A DNA stretch of 13,962 bases. Origin: an uncultured Ruminococcus sp. (GTDB taxonomy: Bacteria > Bacillota > Clostridia > Oscillospirales > Ruminococcaceae). Under the pieces are notes generated by a model. That model had not been told where the DNA came from, did not search any database, and was given only the letters and a program-made list of their open reading frames with translations. Below, in pieces: positions 7,449-13,962 of this stretch. The DNA lies in assembly GCA_937894495.1 (NCBI GenBank), contig CALCRR010000156.1, forward strand, positions 1-13,962, in the 5' to 3' direction. The first letter of the stretch is position 1. Each line of letters opens with the position of its first letter. Both the position numbers and the translations under genes were made by a program.

Positions 7449-10400
7449 TTAAACCTTGGTAACGCCTATAGTCACCTTTTCGCCGTTTATATCCCACTCC
7501 TTGGAGTTTGCGGCTGCGCCTGCCTTTATCTCGTCGGCAAGCACGTCGGTGCATATCTGGTCACGGTTGCGGTGGGCAAGCTCAAACAGCTTGTCGTTGC
7601 CTGTCAGGCTCAGCACAATGTGGTCCATAACCTCAAAGCCCGACTCCTTACGCATGGTCTGTACCTTGCTTATTATCTCACGCACATAGCCCTCTTCGAT
7701 AAGCTCGTCGGTAAGAACGGTGCTGATAGCAACGGTGGTGCTGCCTTCGGTCAGGGTGAAGAAGCCCTCTCTCTGCTCGCTCTCGATAAGCAGGTCCTCT
7801 CTTGAAAGAGATATCTCGCCTGTTGAGATGGTGAGCTTTAATGTGCCTGTCTCGTCAAGCTCGCTCATAGCCTTGTGACCGTCAAGCTCGCCCAGTGCAG
7901 TCCTTATCTCGTTAAGATATCTGCCGAACTTTGGTCCCAGGGTTTTCAGCTGGGGCTTGAACCTGTAGTCGATATAAGCCGATACATCATCGCTGAACTC
8001 TACCCTCTTCATGTTCAGCTCGTCTCTTATGATATCAACATAAAAGCTGTCCAGCGCATGGTCTACCGCAACGTACATAACGCTCAGCGGCTGCCTGTTT
8101 TTAAGGTTTGCGCCGTTTCTTGCACTTCTGCCCAGAACAACAATGTCAAGCACCTCGTCCATGTCGGCTTCCAGCTTTAAGTCTATCTGCGCTTCGTTCA
8201 CCTCGGGGAAGTCGCACAGGTGTATGCTCTCGGGAGCGCTCTCGTCTACCGATCTTACTATATTCTGATAGATAGCCTCGGTGATAAAGGGCACCATAGG
8301 CGCTGCGCACTTGGCAACGTTCACCAGTGCGGTGTAAAGGGTCATGTATGCATTCACCTTATCCTGGTTCATGCCCTGCACCCAGTATCTCTCTCTGCCT
8401 CTTCTTACATACCAGTTGGACATATCGTCAACAAAATCCTGCATAGCCTTTGCAGCCTCGGGTATGCGGTAGTTTTCAAGGTTGTCGTCCACCAGCTTTA
8501 TCATGGTGTTCATCTTTGAGAGCAGCCACTTGTCCATTACAGACAGCTTGTCGTACTCTATCTCATGCTTGGTGGGGTCAAACTTGTCTATCTCGGCATA
8601 GAGCACATAGAAAGCGTAGGTGTTCCAGAGGGTGCCCATGAACTTTCTCTGTCCCTCGGTAACTACCTTACCGTGGAACTTGTTGGGCAGCCAGGGTGCC
8701 GAGTTGGTGTAGAAATACCAGCGTATAGCGTCTGCGCCGTAGGTGGAGAGAGCCTCAAAGGGGTCAACAGCGTTGCCCTTTGATTTTGACATCTTCTGTC
8801 CGTTCTCGTCCTGAACAAGACCCAGAACTATAACGTTTTTAAATGGCGCCTTGTCAAATATCAGTGTGGATATCGCCAGCAGCGAATAGAACCAGCCTCT
8901 TGTCTGGTCAACAGCCTCTGAGATAAAGTCCGCAGGGAACTGCTCCTCAAAAAGCTCCTTGTTCTCAAAGGGATAGTGGTGCTGTGCAAAGGGCATTGAG
9001 CCTGAGTCGAACCAGCAGTCGATGACCTCGGGAACTCTCTTCATCTCACCGCCGCAGTCGGGGCACTTTATGGTAACAGCGTCGATAAAGGGTCTGTGCA
9101 GCTCGATATCCTCGGGGCAGTTGTCAGACATCTCTTTAAGCTCGGCAATAGAGCCTACAGAGTGTTTTTTGCCGCAGCTGCACTCCCATATATTCAGGGG
9201 CGTGCCCCAATATCTGTTTCTTGAAATTCCCCAGTCCTGAACGTTTTTCAGCCAGTCGCCGAAACGACCAGAGCCTATGCTCTCAGGTATCCAGTTGATA
9301 GTCTGATTGTTGGCGATAAGTCTGTCCTTAACGTCGGTCATCTTGATGAACCATGACTCTCTGGCATAGTATATCAGCGGCGAATTACATCTCCAGCAGT
9401 GGGGATAATCATGCTCAAACTTGGGTGCGTCAAACAGCTTGCCCTCTGCGTCAAGGTCTTTGAGCACCATGGGGTCAGCGTCCTTTACAAAAGTGCCGCC
9501 GTAGGGTGTTTCCTCAGTCATATTGCCCTTGCCGTCAACAAACTGCACAAAGGGCAGGTCATACTTTTTGCCCACCTTTGAGTCGTCCTCACCAAAGGCA
9601 GGTGCAATATGAACGATACCTGTACCGTCTGACATGGTAACATAATCATCACAGGTAACGAAAAAGCCCTTTTTGCCCTGCTTTGCAGCCAGCTCACCTG
9701 CGCAGGCGAACAGCGGCTCATACTCCATATATTCAAGGTCAGTACCCTTGTATCTCTCGATGACCTCATATGCCTCAGCGCCGTCCTTAGCCAGCTTGCC
9801 CAGAACTGTATCCAGCAAAGCGGTCGCCATGATGTAGGTGTAGCCATCGCCTGCCTTTACCTTGGCATACTCCTCCTCGGGGTTAACGCAGAGTGCCACG
9901 TTTGAGGGCAGGGTCCAGGGGGTGGTGGTCCATGCCAGGAAATACTCATCCTTATCCTTTATCTTAAAGCGAACAACAGCCGAGCGCTCCTTGACCAGCT
10001 TATAGCCCTGAGCCACCTCGTGAGATGAAAGGGGCGTTCCGCAGCGTGGGCAGTATGGAACTATCTTAAAGCCCTTATACAGCAGACCCTTGTCATAAAT
10101 CTGCTTGAGAGCCCACCACTCAGACTCGATAAAATCGTTATGATAGGTAACGTATGGAGCGTCCATATCAGCCCAGAAGCCGACGGTACCCGAGAAATCC
10201 TCCCACATACCCTTATACTTCCAGACGCTCTCCTTGCACTTTTCGATAAAGGGCTCAAGACCGTATTCCTCTATCTGCTCCTTGCCGTCAAGACCCAGCA
10301 TTTTTTCGACTTCCAGCTCAACAGGCAGACCATGGGTGTCCCAGCCTGCTTTTCTGGGCACCTGATAGCCCTTCATGGTGCGGTATCTGGGTATCATATC

Positions 10401-10595
10401 CTTGATAGCACGGGTGAGCACGTGACCTATATGGGGCTTGCCGTTAGCGGTAGGGGGTCCGTCATAGAAAACATAGCTTTCGCCCTTTTTGCGTGTGTCG
10501 ATACTCTTCTCGAAGATCTTTGAGCTCTTCCAGAAGTCCTCGACCTCCTTTTCTCTCTGGACAAAGTTTAGATTAGTGTCTACTTTTTTGTACAA
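7449..10595 (-). CDS. ileS: Isoleucine--tRNA ligase, type-2-like
   Basis: This 1048-residue cytoplasmic class Ia synthetase attaches isoleucine to tRNA-Ile. The Rossmann domain has YDGPPTANGKPHIGH (HIGH at 55-58) and KMSKS at 601-605. The CP1 editing domain (about 185-400) has TTTPWTLPSN (223-232) and GTGIVHIAPAFGEDD (324-338), which hydrolyses Val-tRNA-Ile. Zinc-type cysteine pairs lie at C182/C185, C400/C403, C472/C474 and C511/C514. The anticodon-binding domain and C-terminal extension follow. YDGPPTANG, WDTHGLPVE and VHIAPAFGEDD resemble the eukaryote-like type 2 form, often less sensitive to mupirocin, rather than the E. coli type. Start: TTG at 10595, with AAGGA 9 bases upstream. A TAA directly precedes it in frame, so no earlier start exists, and VDTNLNFVQREKEV is the usual family beginning. 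It is expressed with the gene at 10631-11068 under the Ile T-box. Confidence 0.97.
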   Translation of the reverse strand: MYKKVDTNLNFVQREKEVEDFWKSSKIFEKSIDTRKKGESYVFYDGPPTANGKPHIGHVLTRAIKDMIPRYRTMKGYQVPRKAGWDTHGLPVELEVEKMLGLDGKEQIEEYGLEPFIEKCKESVWKYKGMWEDFSGTVGFWADMDAPYVTYHNDFIESEWWALKQIYDKGLLYKGFKIVPYCPRCGTPLSSHEVAQGYKLVKERSAVVRFKIKDKDEYFLAWTTTPWTLPSNVALCVNPEEEYAKVKAGDGYTYIMATALLDTVLGKLAKDGAEAYEVIERYKGTDLEYMEYEPLFACAGELAAKQGKKGFFVTCDDYVTMSDGTGIVHIAPAFGEDDSKVGKKYDLPFVQFVDGKGNMTEETPYGGTFVKDADPMVLKDLDAEGKLFDAPKFEHDYPHCWRCNSPLIYYARESWFIKMTDVKDRLIANNQTINWIPESIGSGRFGDWLKNVQDWGISRNRYWGTPLNIWECSCGKKHSVGSIAELKEMSDNCPEDIELHRPFIDAVTIKCPDCGGEMKRVPEVIDCWFDSGSMPFAQHHYPFENKELFEEQFPADFISEAVDQTRGWFYSLLAISTLIFDKAPFKNVIVLGLVQDENGQKMSKSKGNAVDPFEALSTYGADAIRWYFYTNSAPWLPNKFHGKVVTEGQRKFMGTLWNTYAFYVLYAEIDKFDPTKHEIEYDKLSVMDKWLLSKMNTMIKLVDDNLENYRIPEAAKAMQDFVDDMSNWYVRRGRERYWVQGMNQDKVNAYMTLYTALVNVAKCAAPMVPFITEAIYQNIVRSVDESAPESIHLCDFPEVNEAQIDLKLEADMDEVLDIVVLGRSARNGANLKNRQPLSVMYVAVDHALDSFYVDIIRDELNMKRVEFSDDVSAYIDYRFKPQLKTLGPKFGRYLNEIRTALGELDGHKAMSELDETGTLKLTISTGEISLSREDLLIESEQREGFFTLTEGSTTVAISTVLTDELIEEGYVREIISKVQTMRKESGFEVMDHIVLSLTGNDKLFELAHRNRDQICTDVLADEIKAGAAANSKEWDINGEKVTIGVTKV

Positions 10596-10630
10596 TTAGA
10601 TCATTCCTTTCCATATTTACTTTTATTCCA

Positions 10631-11068
10631 TCAAATATTACTTAACAATAGTACCGCTGACAGGGTGGCTGCCGCAAAGAACACAGCCATAGCTCCCAGC
10701 ACTGTAACAGCTATCTTAAAGCCCCTGCTGTCAACAAGTATCATTTTTTCGGGGGCGTCGGGGTCGCAGAGTATCTCTGTGAGGTCGCCGACCTTAAAGG
10801 GAGTTTCGGTGGTGCCCACCCTGCTGAGCTTTTCATAGGTAACGCCGTTGACCTTATAACGGTAGGTGGGGAATATCAGCGGCTGCTTTGGCTTATCGGT
10901 AGGTCTGCTGCTGAGATATCCGATCTCCAGCTTGACTATCTCAGCCGTGGTGCGCACCGTATAGGCTTTAAGCTTTTTTGCGCGTGAAAGAGCAATGAGC
11001 ACTGCGATGATACCCAGCAGTGCGCTGAGGGAAAACCCTATGATAGCTGCCAGTGTCAAAGGCTCCAT
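10631..11068 (-). CDS. DUF3592-like two-helix membrane protein
   Basis: This 145-residue protein has a first membrane helix at about 6-28 and a second at about 116-142. Between them is a soluble loop of about 85 residues with the sequence pattern of DUF3592: a beta strand with TAEIVKLE, then FPTYRYKVNGVTYEKLS, then VGDLTEILCDPDAPEKMIL, where the phrase resembling YdPenP is typical. The function of the family is unknown. The loop should sit outside the cytoplasm or inside depending on topology, which I cannot fix. Start: ATG at 11068, SD AAGGAG at 8 bases. It is the first gene after the T-box leader and lies 35 bases ahead of ileS with no terminator between, so it should rise with isoleucine-tRNA starvation. 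Confidence 0.8.
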   Translation of the reverse strand: MEPLTLAAIIGFSLSALLGIIAVLIALSRAKKLKAYTVRTTAEIVKLEIGYLSSRPTDKPKQPLIFPTYRYKVNGVTYEKLSRVGTTETPFKVGDLTEILCDPDAPEKMILVDSRGFKIAVTVLGAMAVFFAAATLSAVLLLSNI

Positions 11069-11122
11069 ACCTACAACTCCTTAAAAAGCGATCTTAAAAC
11101 AGACCTGCTGCCTGTATAAAAT

Positions 11123-11159
11123 AAAAAAGCGCCCCCGTCCGTAAAAAGGACGAAAGCGC
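11123..11159 (-). terminator. Regulated terminator of the Ile T-box
   Basis: The stem is GCGCTTTCGTCC with GGACGGGGGCGC (12 bp, three U-G pairs), the loop is TTTTTAC and the T run lies at 11123-11128. Its 5' arm overlaps the sequence needed by the antiterminator, as in other T-box leaders. Confidence 0.9.
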
Positions 11160-11370
11160 ACTTTCGCAAAACCACCTGTTTACTGCCTACATTCATAAGC
11201 GTTCCCTATAACGCAGGAAAAACGTCACTTCTTACTCGAAAGCTCTTTGAGAAGCGCAGCTCGGGAGTGATATTCGGCAGATAGCTACTTACACCGCACT
11301 CACACTGTCTGCGGCTCGCTGAGCTGTTCGCTGCACTGCTTACTGTCTCCGTCACAGCCTTTGGCTATAT
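11123..11370 (-). ncRNA. T-box riboswitch, isoleucine-specific leader
   Basis: On the - strand between promoter and first gene lies a leader with the parts of a T-box element. Stem I begins near 11360 with the GACGGAGACAGTA-type segment. The specifier loop reads GAAT-ATC-A with ATC (Ile) at 11269-11271. A small stem III hairpin (GCGTTATAGGGAACGC) lies near 11200-11215. The T-box sequence AACAGGTGGTTTTGCG at 11165-11180 would pair with the uncharged tRNA end and form the antiterminator. The 12-bp terminator stem (11148-11159 with 11129-11140, several G-U pairs) is followed by TTTTTT. Uncharged tRNA-Ile should stabilise the antiterminator and allow transcription of the DUF3592-like gene and ileS. 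The Ile codon and the ileS target agree. Confidence 0.92.
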
Positions 11371-11379
11371 ACAAATCAT

Positions 11380-11408
11380 ATTATAGCACGTATTCCGCCT
11401 TTTGTCAA
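11380..11408 (-). promoter_or_regulatory. Consensus promoter of the T-box/DUF3592/ileS operon
   Basis: On the - strand, TTGACA (11403-11408), 17 bases and TATAAT (11380-11385) are both perfect. A 7-bp inverted repeat (11393-11399 with 11411-11417) places the -35 in its loop. The 366-base gap 11069-11434 is fully explained by this promoter and the T-box. Confidence 0.93.
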
Positions 11409-11434
11409 GGGGCGGAAAAGGGGATTTTTTAACA

Positions 11435-11743
11435 TCACTGCAATATCAGACCGCCTGCCGATATCTCGAACCGGCTTTCATCCAGCCCGTCCTCAGCAAG
11501 CTGCGCTTTTACGCTATCGGTATCGGTGCTGTTTATTATGATGTGTATCTTACCGTCGCTCTCTGAATATTCACATTTCTCAACACTGTATTTTCTTGAT
11601 GAAGCTACATAGTCCGCAGCTGCTGCAAGCTCGGTCTTATCAGGCTTTTTCTCGCCTGTACCCTGCTTTAGCAGAAGAAACCCTGCGGCAATTACGTTCA
11701 GCAATATAAGCGCTGCGATCGTCACATTCAAGGCTGTTTTCAT
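11435..11743 (-). CDS. Small membrane-anchored protein, unknown function
   Basis: This 102-residue protein has a single hydrophobic helix (about 5-25) near the N-terminus, followed by an outward-facing domain of about 75 polar residues. It ends in a short beta-like stretch and holds a single cysteine (C57). I do not recognise a family. Start: I take the ATG at 11743, one base after the TAA of the preceding gene and with AGGA about six bases ahead; an earlier ATG at 11764 lies inside the upstream gene and would add seven polar residues. The arrangement means it is translated with the gene at 11745-12437. Base composition is near that of the chromosome, unlike its AT-rich upstream neighbours. 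No clear terminator is seen after its stop; only the inverted repeat around 11393-11417 lies downstream. Confidence 0.65.
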   Translation of the reverse strand: MKTALNVTIAALILLNVIAAGFLLLKQGTGEKKPDKTELAAAADYVASSRKYSVEKCEYSESDGKIHIIINSTDTDSVKAQLAEDGLDESRFEISAGGLILQ

Positions 11744-11744
11744 T

Positions 11745-12437
11745 TTATTCCTGCCTCCATTCAAGGCTCTCAGCTATCATTTTATCGGCGCAGGGGTATT
11801 CGTCATAGAAGCTGTCTGACATCACCGCCAGCAGTATACCGAAGCTGCCGTTCTCGGGCTTTTTTATCATCAGATAACCGTTTGCACCCTCGGCTTCAAA
11901 TCTTTCGTCCCTTACCGAAAAAAGCATATGATCATCGGCATGGTCATCACTAACCTGCTGACCTTCAATAACCCGACCCACGGTGAGCTTTTCGGTATCA
12001 AAGCCTGCTTCTTTTAGCAAGGTTGTGAGATCATCAATGTTTATGGGGGGATAATCAAGCTCTATGCCGTCTATAAAACAGTAGGTGGTTTTGAAATCTA
12101 TATACAGATCGTCTTTTTTTATAAGCTGATAGCTGTTATTACTTTTGTGTTCAATAAACTTATCATCATATAAGTAATCATCGGTATCATTCTCTAAATA
12201 GTATGTTTTTATATCTTGTAATATATCTTTTTCTTCTACGCTATTACCTATCCATTCTTGTGGTATAGAAAAAGAGAATATACCTATTTCAATTTTATCT
12301 AAAGATTTATTTTTAAGTTCTTTATACTTATAATATGTCGTTTTTTGTGGGGTCATAGTAATATGAAAAATAAAAAAAAGCTGAATAACCAAAATGAGAA
12401 CTAAAATGAATATTGAAATAATTTTTTTTATATTCAT
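11745..12437 (-). CDS. Membrane-anchored extracytoplasmic protein, unknown function
   Basis: This 230-residue protein has a strong N-terminal hydrophobic helix (about 5-26) that serves as anchor or uncleaved signal, then an outside domain of about 200 residues. The phrase FSFSIPQEWIGN (54-65) and the ending MIAESLEWRQE recall PsbP/Mog1-like folds, whose members start with a similar beta-Pro-Trp phrase, but this is a weak guess. Start: ATG at 12437 with AAAGGA 7 bases ahead. It lies 29 bases after the protease gene, so they probably share a transcript. Its N-terminal half is very AT-rich and its C-terminal half is much closer to the genome average, a gradient that suggests a recombination border within the gene or different constraint along it. 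The function could relate to the protease (partner, inhibitor or substrate) but nothing in the sequence proves it. Confidence 0.7.
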   Translation of the reverse strand: MNIKKIISIFILVLILVIQLFFIFHITMTPQKTTYYKYKELKNKSLDKIEIGIFSFSIPQEWIGNSVEEKDILQDIKTYYLENDTDDYLYDDKFIEHKSNNSYQLIKKDDLYIDFKTTYCFIDGIELDYPPINIDDLTTLLKEAGFDTEKLTVGRVIEGQQVSDDHADDHMLFSVRDERFEAEGANGYLMIKKPENGSFGILLAVMSDSFYDEYPCADKMIAESLEWRQE

Positions 12438-12466
12438 CGAAATATCCTTTCATTGTTTTATTAGAA

Positions 12467-13621
12467 TTATGAGCAAACTGTGATTCCTAACCTTTTAGCA
12501 GCATATTTCATATCGCATGCCTTTCCTATACTGTTATCGGCTATTAGTATTCCTCTATGCACTCCGACTAACCAAGCTCTGCCATCCTTTCCGCTTTTTG
12601 TAAATACAACGACCGGAGCACCGCTATCACCATCTTCAGTGCGTGAACCCGTATATTTATAAACAAGGTTATAGTCTGTACCATCACTTGTTACAGTTGC
12701 ATATCTCTCGCTGGTTACATAACCTAAAACACATACTTTAGTACCTGGAATTGCTGTTGCCGCACCGTTATAATATCCGGTTTGAGTACCACTTGTATTT
12801 GAATATTGCCACGTAGTATTCAAATTGCTGTTGTTGTTTGGAACAAATGCGACATCATATGTCACGTCATAAAAAAGATTAGAACTATTTCGTTTACATA
12901 AGACATAACTTCCAGTGCATATATCAGAGCTAAGGCTTACACCGCTTATAACATGAGCTGCAGTTATAACTCCATATTTATTTTTTGAAGAACGATAAGC
13001 ATTACAAGTAATGGTACCCGAGCACTTATTAGCGACAAATATTCTTCTTCCACCATATATATCACTTTGTGTGTCAAGTGTTAAATCCGATGATAACGAC
13101 ACATCAACATTTTCAATGTATTTCAAATAACAAAAATCACTATAATTATCTACATTGAAGCTTATTGAATTATTCGGAATATCAATATTTTCTATTATCT
13201 CACCCTGCATTCTTCTTTTAAACATTTTTTTCTGATTTTTCAGTTCAAAAATCGAGTTGTCTACTATATGAAAGTTAGTATGCTCTTGTGAAAAATATTT
13301 TTTGTAATATTCTATATATTCATCAGAAGTTAAATATATATCTAGTTTATAATCATTATTTACATTATAGTAGCAGCCGGAAAAAGCAGCAAGCTCAGCT
13401 GAATGCGGAAAATTATCTTCAAATTCATTGATATGGTCATCAACAAATTTATTGTAAGATTCAAGTATATCTTCAAAATTCTCATTATTCATTTGTTTGT
13501 AATAGTCATTTGCCGCTTCTATATTTTCAATTATTTCGTCATAAGAATCAGCATAAACACCATAATTAATTACAGTAGAAAAAATAATCAATAATAATCC
13601 AATAGTAAAAATCTTTCTCAT
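12467..13621 (-). CDS. Secreted trypsin-like (S1) serine protease with pro-region
   Basis: This 384-residue protein starts with a signal peptide (about 1-25), continues with a charged, Glu/Asn/Tyr-rich pro-region (about 27-190) and ends in a chymotrypsin-fold protease domain (about 190-384). The catalytic triad is visible: H223 in VITAAHVISG, D256 in TYDVAFV and S333 in EDGDSGAPVV. The domain of about 195 residues has the size of bacterial streptogrisin or glutamyl-endopeptidase-like enzymes. Cysteines C200/C206, C235/C242 and C369/C383 could form disulfides, fitting export. Start: I chose ATG at 13621, where the signal peptide begins, with GAGGAG 11 bases upstream. A GTG at 13633 overlaps the SD and is rejected. 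The gene follows leuB by 37 bases with no terminator or promoter seen between. The coding DNA is strikingly AT-rich, most of all over the pro-region, suggesting transfer. Substrate unknown. Confidence 0.9.
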   Translation of the reverse strand: MRKIFTIGLLLIIFSTVINYGVYADSYDEIIENIEAANDYYKQMNNENFEDILESYNKFVDDHINEFEDNFPHSAELAAFSGCYYNVNNDYKLDIYLTSDEYIEYYKKYFSQEHTNFHIVDNSIFELKNQKKMFKRRMQGEIIENIDIPNNSISFNVDNYSDFCYLKYIENVDVSLSSDLTLDTQSDIYGGRRIFVANKCSGTITCNAYRSSKNKYGVITAAHVISGVSLSSDICTGSYVLCKRNSSNLFYDVTYDVAFVPNNNSNLNTTWQYSNTSGTQTGYYNGAATAIPGTKVCVLGYVTSERYATVTSDGTDYNLVYKYTGSRTEDGDSGAPVVVFTKSGKDGRAWLVGVHRGILIADNSIGKACDMKYAAKRLGITVCS

Positions 13622-13658
13622 AGTTACTTGCACTCCTCATATATTGTGATTTAGCTTT

Positions 13659-13889
13659 TCATACCCTCTCAGCCACCAGGTCGCCCATTTGCCTGCAGCC
13701 TACCTGCTTCATGCCCTCGGACATTATATCGCCTGTGCGCCAGCCCTCTGCCAGCACCTGCTTAACGGCAGCGTCTACGGCGTCTGCCTCCTTGTCCATA
13801 TCGAAGGAGTATCTCAGCATCATGGAAGCTGAAAGGATAGTTGCCAGCGGGTTAGCCTTATCCTGACCTGCGATATCGGGGGCTGAGCC
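13659..13889 (-). CDS. leuB: 3-isopropylmalate dehydrogenase, C-terminal part
   Basis: The last 76 residues of LeuB are on the - strand: GSAPDIAGQDKANPLATIL, then MMLRYSFDMDKEADAV, then GWRTGDIMSEG and a terminal VGCRQMGDLVAERV, ending in TGA at 13659-13661. LeuB oxidatively decarboxylates 3-isopropylmalate with NAD in leucine biosynthesis, in the cytoplasm. The GSAPDIAG part belongs to the conserved EPIHGSAPDIAG segment of the NAD-binding site. The frame stays open to the right edge of the window, but upstream of GSAPDIAG the residues are no longer LeuB-like (no EPIH), so I end the true match at 13889. The rest of the gene is outside, and it would be the upstream neighbour of the protease gene. 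Confidence 0.9.
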   Translation of the reverse strand, partial: GSAPDIAGQDKANPLATILSASMMLRYSFDMDKEADAVDAAVKQVLAEGWRTGDIMSEGMKQVGCRQMGDLVAERV

Positions 13890-13962
13890 TGTGTAGTCGT
13901 AAGAATCGTCAACGCTCAGTTCAGTTGCCCATTCCTGATCGCCAGCGTCAAGATCGGAAGAG
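13890..13962. other. Probable chimeric contig end with Illumina adapter
   Basis: The final 12 bases, AGATCGGAAGAG at 13951-13962, are identical to the start of the Illumina TruSeq read-through adapter. The 61 bases before them continue the leuB frame but encode DAGDQEWATELSVDDSYDYT, which does not match the conserved LeuB sequence expected ahead of GSAPDIAG. Most likely a mis-joined read or read-through fragment was kept at the contig edge. Do not annotate this piece as gene sequence. Confidence 0.8.

Noticed and set aside
7374..7805. + strand frame running over the terminator and the ileS end
   Set aside because: It crosses a strong bidirectional terminator and is antisense to ileS. All other + frames under ileS (7456-10523) are shadows too.
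13622..13633. GTG start at 13633 for the protease
   Set aside because: It overlaps the GAGGAG SD; the ATG at 13621 gives a proper signal peptide.
1..13962. CRISPR array, insertion sequence or phage genes
   Set aside because: No regularly spaced repeats, transposase motifs, terminal inverted repeats or phage structural genes are visible.

Overview
The window looks like a contig from a gut-type Firmicute, probably Ruminococcus or a close relative in the Oscillospiraceae. The evidence is a clostridial-style ileS under an Ile T-box leader, a DUF3990 gene, ECF sigma/anti-sigma pairs, a propeller-HD-GYP sensor, strong SD sequences and a mid-GC genome (about half G+C by eye). The genus is inference. 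The last 12 bases match the start of the Illumina TruSeq adapter exactly, so the right edge is a raw assembly end and partly artefactual.

Left part (1-3750): the 3' end of a DUF3990-type gene on + ends in a terminator. Convergent to it is a 1051-residue - strand protein with a signal peptide, about two seven-bladed propellers, a Y_Y_Y-like domain, one membrane helix and a cytoplasmic HD-GYP domain. It probably senses something outside the cell and hydrolyses cyclic dinucleotide inside. Its promoter lies at 3723-3752.

Middle (3816-7434): two ECF sigma modules in the same direction. The first is a sigma factor overlapping a zinc-finger (ZAS-type) membrane anti-sigma. The second is a sigma factor overlapping by ATGA a membrane protein with a short cytoplasmic N-terminus, one helix, a roughly 180-residue Thr/Ser-rich stalk and a C-terminal outer domain I cannot assign. 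Between them a tRNA-Pro(CGG) gene with a consensus promoter is transcribed the other way, and a shared hairpin separates it from the first module.

Right-middle (7404-11408): on -, a consensus promoter drives an isoleucine T-box leader (specifier ATC), then a two-helix DUF3592-like membrane protein, then ileS (1048 aa, type-2-like, TTG start). A bidirectional terminator separates ileS from the second sigma module.

Right part (11435-13962): a - strand run comprising the leuB C-terminus, a secreted trypsin-like serine protease with a pro-region, and two membrane-anchored proteins of unknown function, all closely spaced. The protease and the first part of its neighbour are clearly AT-rich compared with everything else, which suggests acquired DNA. 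The leuB reading frame becomes non-LeuB at about 13890, and the contig end after that point looks chimeric.

The best candidates for something undescribed are the stalked outer domain of the second sigma module, the AT-rich protease cluster, and the DUF3592 membrane protein placed under isoleucine T-box control.
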